Virus record (IMG/VR): IMGVR_UViG_3300037502_002216
Span: 1 to 38,280 of that record
DNA from: a virus
Length of the DNA stretch: 38,280 nt
Reading direction: 5' to 3' (one strand)
Below are positions 13,101 to 22,100 of this stretch, one piece after another. Position numbers and translations under genes: made by a program. Numbering within the stretch: position 1 is the stretch's first letter; each line of letters starts with the position of its first letter. Under the pieces are notes generated by a model that saw nothing but the letters and a program-made list of their open reading frames with translations, made no database searches and was not told the origin of the DNA.

Positions 13101-16100
13101 AGCTTGTCATATCTTTAATTAATTCAGATTTGGCACCAGTCAATGAAAAGTTATTCATTAGTGTAGATGGTATTTCTACGTTAGCAGAGTTGGGCATACA
13201 AATTTTCACACAAACACAAGACATTACTTGCCCTCACACTCAAGGACCTACACAGTTTGGTACAGTAGTTAAATTTAACGAACATGATAGTTTTGTAGCT
13301 AGTGCCCCTGTAGGAACTAGGTATTCTGCTACGACATTTGATTTCATTGACGACGAAAATCAAGACAATGATACTATATTTGATAATAACGCTACACAAT
13401 GGATAGATGAATCTCCAAACTTTGGTGCAGTGTATATGTTTGATTATCTGTCACAATACAACGAAAATATTTACAACACTGGTAAATTTGTATACGCTCA
13501 AAGTATTAACAGTCCAAATATTGTTTCTACACCATTCAATACTTACAACCAAGATAGTGATGTTACAGAAAATAATCAACCAAGATATGGAACAGCACTA
13601 GATTTTAATGAATATTCTGTTATAGTTGGAACACCTCTCGACACTGGATCAACATCAGGATCTACATATTCTGGTTCTGTAACTACCTACCTTAACAGTC
13701 TAGGTGTAAAAGATTGGTCTTTATATAGATATTCATCTTCAGTGGTTGATATAAACAAAATTTTCAATTTACAAATTTTTAGCGCCGAAACTAACAATAC
13801 GCTAATAAACCTAGATTATATAGATCCTATTCAAGGAAAAATTTTAGGAGCAGCAAGAGAAAACATCGACGTAGTATCTAATGATGATCCTGCAATTTAT
13901 AACAACATTCCAACTGTACCTGGTGGCATTGTTTGGGGTGCAAGTCAAGTAGGTAAAATTTGGTTAAATACAACTAATATGCGTTATGTAGACTACCATC
14001 AAAACGATGATGTAGTATACAATAGTCAATATTGGGCTACTTTATTCCCGGGCAGTGATGTTGCTGTATATAGTTGGATTGCAAGTAATGTAATACCTGC
14101 AGAATACCAAGGACCAGGTACACCTTACCAGATAGATTCTTATTCTATACAATATGTGATTAATCCAGCCGGATCACTAACACCGGTATATTACTATTGG
14201 GTGCGTGATACAAACACTGTTTTCATTAACAGTGGAAAAACTTTAGCTGACTCGATCATTGCATCGTATATTGCAAGTCCAAAAAATTCGGGTATAAGTT
14301 ATTTTGCACCAATACTTCCCAATGTATATGGTTTGTACAACAGTGATGAATATATTAACGCTACAGATTCTGTATTACATATCGGGTTTGCTACAGGAAA
14401 CAATGATGATCCTGCACACCAACAATTTAACTTGATACGTGATGGATATTCTAGTGACTTTTTACCGGGTGTACCTCTATTTGCAGATCAAACTCCTGAA
14501 TCACTATACGACAGAATGTTAGATAGTTTATGTGGCGTAGACGAAACGGGAGCAGTTGTTCCTAATCCATATTTACCACGTGCGGTACAAACAGGTGTTT
14601 TAGCAAGACCTAGACAAGGATTCTTCTTCAATCGATTCGTAGCATTAAAGAATTACTTACAGTACGCCAACACCGTATTAGCACAGTATCCAATAACAGA
14701 AATTCGCCAATCTTCATTCTTGACATCTTCGGGACCATTCTACGATACGGCCGACTATTGGGAATTCGTAAACTGGTGGGCACCGGGATATGATGATAAT
14801 ACAAAATCTACCTTACAAGTTCCTATATATGCGGACTTATCTACATTAACTGTTCCTGTAGGAACAATTGTAACAGTGTTGACCAACATAGACGGTAAAG
14901 CAGAAACGTATGTTTACGAATCTACAGGTATTTGGAAGCGCATAGGTCTTGAAAATGGTACTATAGCTTTCAAAGCTGCACTTTGGGATTACACATCTGT
15001 ACGTTTGGGTTATGGAGACAATTTCTTTGACACAAACTTGTATGATGAATATCCAAGTGAGGAAACTAGAAAAATTGTACGTGCATTGAACGAACAGATT
15101 TATGTTGAAGATTTGTTAATACACCGAAATAAGAGTTTGATTCTGTTGTTTGAATACATTCAAAGTGAAACATCTGAAAGTCAAAATTATTTGCCATGGT
15201 TGAATAAAACATCGTTTATTGATGTTTCTCATACTATACGTGAACTAAGACCGATTGAAGTATTCCAAAGTGACAATCAAGATTTTCTTGCGGGTTATCT
15301 AAACGAGGTAAAACCGTATCACGTTGTCATTAAAGAATTCTTATTCAAATACACAGGTGAAGAACTATACGCAGGAAATATTACAGACTTTGATTTGCCA
15401 GCCAAATATAATAAATCTATAGAACAATTCGTCACCCCCCAGTTAGTTTATAGCAATCCAAATGGTGTAAATCAATTCTTACCTTCTAATTCAATATGGC
15501 AAGAAGAAGAATATAAACAGTGGTTCGAAAATAATGGTGTCACGTTGACGGGAGAAGAAAACGTACAAATAACTACACTGACATCCTACATATCATTGAA
15601 TACGGCATTCTTTGCAGTAGACAATGCACAAGGACTTCCTATCAACGGTGTGTTAAAAATCGGAAATGAACATATAGGTTATTCTACAGTTGACCGAGCA
15701 TATAATATTGTATCTGGTTTAACACGTGGCGTGAACGGAACACAAATATCAGCACATATTCCCGGATCTCTAATATACATCGATTTACCAGCCGTGGTAC
15801 TATTGAACAGTGGTAGAGGCTATACTGAACCTCCTAAAGTTATTGCATACATAGATCCTGTACTGTATCCTGAACCAACTAGACCTGCAATATTAACGGC
15901 AGTAATGAGTTTGGATAGCGTATTAAGTGTTAACGTTGAAGACCCTGGTGAAGGATATGCTGTTCTTCCTACTATCAAAATTGATCCTGCTATAGTTGTA
16001 GATTTTTCTAGTGCGGATGTAAGCACACTTACTAACACCATCAAATTATATGCTCCATTGTTACAAACAGGTGACTTAGTACAATATAAAGTTTCGAATG

Positions 16101-19100
16101 GTAGCACCCCAATTGGTGGTCTTGAAAATGATCAATGGTATTACATTAATGTACTAGAAACAGTACCTACAGTTATTGTGGGATTGTACACAAATTATTT
16201 CAACGCAATTAACAATCACGATAGAATTTCATTGTTCTCTACAGGAACAGGCAATGGACATTCCTTAAATTTGGGAGCAAGAGCCAGTGCAATATCTACA
16301 TCGTATCCAATAAGAGAAAACAATATTACATTGAGATTTGATAGAACAAGTTATACTTCTCAAGTTATAGATTGGATTGCTGGTAGATATTACGGAGCAT
16401 ATTATGCGGGTTCGTATTCTAACAGTGAGTCTGTTGCAAGTTCATCCATTACATTACAAAGTAGCCAGCCTCCAATATCTAGTATATTAGCTAGTGCCCA
16501 AGGGGTTGCATTTGAAATTACGGATGTTAGAAACGAAAGAGTAGTAGCATATAGTTCATTCATTAGATATGTTCAAAGCACAGAAGTCACAGATAATTCA
16601 GTGAGATTAACATTGCAAGATGATGGATCAGGTAATCCTAACGCTTCGGGCGGTACATTAGGATTCTATATCGGTATGCCTATAAAATTTGTAGGTGAAG
16701 TAGGAACTAGTGGAATCGTAAATGAGGCAGTTTACTATGTAAATAGCGTATTAAATCAAACAGATTTTACAATATCATCAAATTCTTCAGGATCACCTAT
16801 TGTCTCATTAGCAGATTACACAATTGGACCTGCTGGTCTTGAATGCTACGTAGGTGAAGTAACTGATACGGCTGTAATTACTGTAAATTATCCGGGAATA
16901 CGTGGTGTGACAGAAACAATTTCTGGAACTAATAAATTGACTATTCCTCTAAATGTAACAGGAACAGGAGGAACACAGGGTTTCTATATTAATCTTCCTA
17001 TATTCTTTACAGGAACTGATAACAGTTTAGCTAATAACGGTATCTTTGGTGGTATAGTAGAAAATCAAGTGTATTATGTAACAACAGTCGTTGACGACCA
17101 AACATTTACAATGTCAGAATTTACTGATCCATTGACATTTAATGTCTTATCAACTGACAGTGTAACAGATAACATTTCTATAGACGGAGACACAACAAAG
17201 ATAAGTGTCAATGAGCCAGTCATATTTAATACCATGATTGTTGCGGGTTCTGAAGTTACTAATTTTGGTAATATAATTTCAGGCGAAACATATTATATTT
17301 CTGCAATTACAGGACCTAGTACTTTCCAAATATCCACTTCTGTAAACGGAGCAGTTTTTGCATTGGCTACAGTAACAGCAGCATCTAACACTTCAGCGTT
17401 ATTAACAAGCCAAGCTAATACAGTAAACTTAATCAATGCGACCGGCGATACAATGGTTGTAAATATAAGCTTACCTGTAAGCCCTGGACAAGTTAATGGT
17501 CAAAGATTTACTTTATATGAAACTTCCGAACAATATCCTAATTTGGTAGGAACAGACGGATCATTAATTACTAGGGGATTGGCAGCTTTAATCGGTGAAA
17601 GAACCATCGATGGTAGTCCAGTAAATGTTAACCAGGTAGTCTTGTCTAACTTTAATCCTGGCGTAAGCGTAGCACTACAATTAACAAACATTTATATAAA
17701 CATGCCAGTTGAAATTTCTGCTGACTTGTTTGATAGTGCATCTTTCTTAGAACCAGGAACAACGTACTATGTTGTAGATAAAGGAACTATTGAGGTTGAG
17801 GTAACTAACACATCTCAGATTACGACCGGCGTTACAGTAAATGCAGGAAGTTTTATTGTAGGCAGAACATATGTAATCGTAACAGTGGGAACTACAGATT
17901 TTACATTAATTGGTGCAACTTCTAACACACCTGGTTTAATATTTACGGCAACAGGTCCGGGTGCAGGAACAGGAACTGCTAATGTAGTTCGTAATCAATT
18001 AACTTGTGACACTACAGAATCGTTATTTGCAGACATGCCTATAGCATTTACTGGAGCAGGTATAGGTGGCGTTAATATCGATGTGGAATATTATGTAAAA
18101 GAAGTAGTTGATGACCATCATTTTACATTGACTAACACCCCTGGCGGTTTAGAAATTGTAGTTCAAACAGCTAGCGGATTAATGACAGGTATAGGTTTAC
18201 CATATATCAAACTATCTACTACAGTGGGTGGTTCTGAGATAGATCCCGGCGACACTCAACAAAGTGCAGCAATTAACGTAGCTAGCCCTGCAGTTGTGAC
18301 TGTAGCCGAAGCGCCTAGTAATGGAACTATAGTAATATTTAGGAACGGTACTCTACCGGGTGGAGTAAGTTTTGGTACTCCTTACTATGTACAAAATGCG
18401 ACTGCAACAACATTTGAAATCTCTTTAACTCCTTCAGGCCTGCCAATAAATTCTACAGGGTCCGCGGGTACAACTACAATGATTATTTCTACGGAAACAA
18501 CCATTGATCAAACCCCGTTAAGTACACCTCAGTTTGATGTAAGTTATATATTAGGTGGATACAGAGTTATAATTAGTACGCCTGCTTCAGGTTACGCAGT
18601 TGATAATACAATAACTATCGCCGGAACTAATATGGGAGGAACGACTCCTGCAAATGACTTAATCTTAACTGTTAATTCTATAGACAGTTTAGGAGCTATT
18701 ACAAGTGTAATTTGTGCAGGTACGGTTCCAGGTAACTCTAATCAATACTACTTAAAAGTAATATCACCTAATGAATTTGAATTGTATCAAAATGCATTAC
18801 TAACAGTCCCGGTTAGTGGATTAGGCTTACCTTATGTAGGTATAACAGAAACACCGGTCATGAGCGTTGCATCCGGCACAAACATTATAGCACTATATGA
18901 CGGAACAGGTTTTGAAGTCAACGATGGAATTGTATTTACAGGCGATCTAACTGCAACAATAGGTGCCTTGCAAGAAGGTAAAACATATTATATCACCAGC
19001 AAAGCAACCAATGATATCACTGTATCTGAAGAACCAGGTGGTGCGGATGTGTCTATTGTTACAAGCACAACAGTAGAATTTACGGCTGCAAAATCGGGTT

Positions 19101-22100
19101 CATTTGCCCTACTACCTGAACCGTTTATATTCAATCAAAGTATAGTCAAATACAACAATCGTGTTTATGTTTGCGTAGTTTCGAATAATGACGACGAGTT
19201 TGTATTTGGTAAATGGGAATTGTTAGATAGCGGAGATCGTCGCCTAAATGCTATGGATAGAGTTTACGGATATTATGCACCTACTGTAAATATGCCGGGT
19301 ATAGATTTATCTCAATTATTTGAAGGAGTTACATATCCTAATAGTATCTATTTAGGTAATGCCTTCCAACCCGATCAACAGTATCCGATTGACACAGTAT
19401 TACAAGATCAAGCTTTCTATCCCACTTCAGTGGATATAAAGGCTATTTCTTGGAATGGTATAACATACTTAGCACCAGCAGATACCCCGACATATTCAGC
19501 AGTGTTGGGAAGTATAGATACAAATGAATGGGATATAACCAAGCTAGCTAATACTCCATTAAGTGTAACTGATATAATATACGCAGGAGGATATTATATC
19601 ATTACTACAAACAACGCTGCTACCCCTGTATTCAGAAGTAGTGACGGTGTAACTTGGACAACTAACGGATATTACACTCCATATGGATCTACACCGTATA
19701 GTTCGACGCCATATGATATGACCGCGTTAAGTGTAGCCTCGATATCACTGAACTCGGTCGGATACAGAAATGGTATATGGGTAGCGGTAGGAGAAAATAT
19801 TGTATCAAGCGATGATACCTATCTATGGAGAGAACGCTTTGTATTCACTAATCCATTGCTGACAAACGTATTGTACAGTGTATCAGGAATAGACACAACA
19901 AATTTTGCAGGATACATAGCAGTTGGTAAGGGACAACAATTAAACTATTCTACAGGCATAGGGGTTACAGAAGATATTAACCTAATACTAACTAGTTCTG
20001 ATGGAATAAATTGGAATCAATTACCTTACGTATCCTCAAAAGGAATGTATGGCATAACGTACAACACAGCTAATATATTAACAGTAGGTGAAGACGGTAT
20101 TATTTATATTAGCGATAATGGTACGAATTGGTTAGGTGTTAATGAAGTTAAAGTACTCAGTGCTAATGATTCTACCAATGAACTTAACGTAACTAGCACC
20201 GCAGGATTTGCAATTAATAATGAAGTTATCTTTACAGAATCATTTAATGTATTTGTTGCAGGAACATCGTACTATGTTGTTAATATTATATCATCAACAC
20301 AAATACAAGTAAGTGCTACGTATGGCGGGTCCCCCGTTACTCTAAATGCATCCGATCCTACAGTAGACACATACATGCATTTACCGTATACATTCTCACT
20401 ACGAGATGTTCATTACGCAAATGGTTTCTATGTAGCAGTCGGGGATAACGGTTTAATCAAAGTATCAAGTGACGGATACACTTGGACACCACACACTTCT
20501 GGTGTTACTGAAAACCTTAATGGAGTTACATACAATGCTGATGCGGGTATTTGGATTGCAGTCGGTGATAACAATACTATATTAACTAGTGTAAACAATG
20601 GTGTAACATGGGTAAGCACATCCGTGTTTGCGCCGCAGCCAACAATTTACGATGTACAAGGAGCTGAATTCACATTTGGTTATGGTCCTGAAGAATTGGT
20701 ACCGGGCGTGGTTACGGATAATATTACTATGATTGTTGCAACAAGACCGGGTACTAATTGGGATGAAACAATTTATCAGCATGTTGGATACAACGTAGCA
20801 TCTATAGAATTACAACCAACCTCAGGTACACAAACACAATATAGTTTTGATGTTGGAGGTGTAGAAAACGTTCAAAATCCAGCAGAAATAGCATTGTATA
20901 TTATAAATGGTACAACTGGTTTAGGTACAGCAATATATGAAGGAGCTGATTACACAGTTGATTGGATTAATTTCACGGTAACCTTAACTGCACCTTTAAC
21001 ATATCTACCAGTATCAGATAAACTAAGAATAGACATATACGAAGTAGGAAATGGTAATCAATTAGTAAAAGCAAGCACGAAAACTGATCCAATACGCTTA
21101 AATGAAGTTACCGGTTGGAATGAAATCTATGTCAATTGCAACTATTCAGGTGAAATTTATGATGGTTCAGGAGTAATCAGACCTGCCACAAGTCCAGTAG
21201 ACGCTATATGTATAGAAACAGATGCAGCATCTAACTCTATATTGTGTGAAGATGTATCAGGATTTGTTTTGAATAATGCAATTACATTCCAAGGAACTAC
21301 TTTCGGTGGTATACAAGAAGATACCATCTACTATGTAAAAACAATTAGCTATATTTCCAACAGAATTACAGTTTCTTTAACGTATAATGGTGGTACTGGA
21401 ACAGCAGGTCCTACGTTATCATTAACAAATGGTACTGGGTATATGACTGCTGTTATAGCGACAGGTTCAGGATTAGTTTGGACAGATCCTATTATATACC
21501 ATAACGGTAATAAGCTACTATTGGGTACTACTGGAACAGTAACTAGAACTAAAGCTAGCCCAATTAATACAGTTACATGTAATACAACCTCAGGACTATC
21601 AGTAGGAAATCGAATAGTGTTCAGTGATACGATGTTTGGTAATACCATTGTCCCACAAACAACGTATTACGTTGCTTCTATATATGATTTCAACGAATTT
21701 AGAATATCAGAAAATAGCACCGCAACCTCTGCAGGTAGTTTCTTAGTAGGAGAGGAATATGTAATTACTACGATCGGAACTACAGACTTTACATTAATTG
21801 GTGCAGTGTCTAATACCATAGGGGTTACATTTACTGCGACGGGTGCTGGAACAGGAACAGGAACGGCGTGGAAGATATTAGAACTAGATGCAGCAACAGG
21901 TGGCGCAGAATTTATTTCTAACGATTATACATTTGGCATAGCAGATAATGGAATTTCTGCATCTATCATATTCTCTACAGGAAATTACGATGCTTCAGTA
22001 GACTATATTACCTACACACTGTTTGGAGAAACTACTCCATTGCAATACGGATACACTTTACCTGAGACACAAGTATTTGCAGGTAATAATACTGTAGGGC

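Larger units (their letters stand above)
11588..13732 (+). repeat. FG-GAP-like seven-bladed beta-propeller inside the giant protein
   Basis: Seven blades can be picked out by eye. Each begins with F/W/L/Y-G-x-x-x-x, continues with a G-D or acidic hairpin and V/I-G-x-P-type strand, and ends with a V-Y-x-Y/F-like strand. Blade starts read LGSAVAIG, SFGSTISYSG, VWGSAISISG, NFGTSIST, QFGISLDT, QFGTVVKF and RYGTALDF. Seven is the usual number for integrin-alpha-type FG-GAP propellers. The 45-residue cassette interrupts blade 3 and a beta module lies within blade 4. The propeller corresponds to residues ~2477-3191. A binding role is likely but the ligand is unknown. Confidence 0.65.

Noticed and set aside
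13407-13601. Nested + strand frame of 64 codons inside the giant gene
   Set aside because: It overlaps the conserved propeller reading frame fully, and its low-complexity Cys/Leu/Ile composition looks like a shadow.
16583-17413. Tandem repeats considered as a CRISPR array or DNA-level satellite
   Set aside because: The periodicity is at protein level with strong DNA divergence and unequal unit length; there are no conserved short repeats with spacers.
19430-20641. Sialidase activity for the Asp-box propeller
   Set aside because: Asp boxes are structural turns; no arginine triad or nucleophilic tyrosine pattern could be placed.
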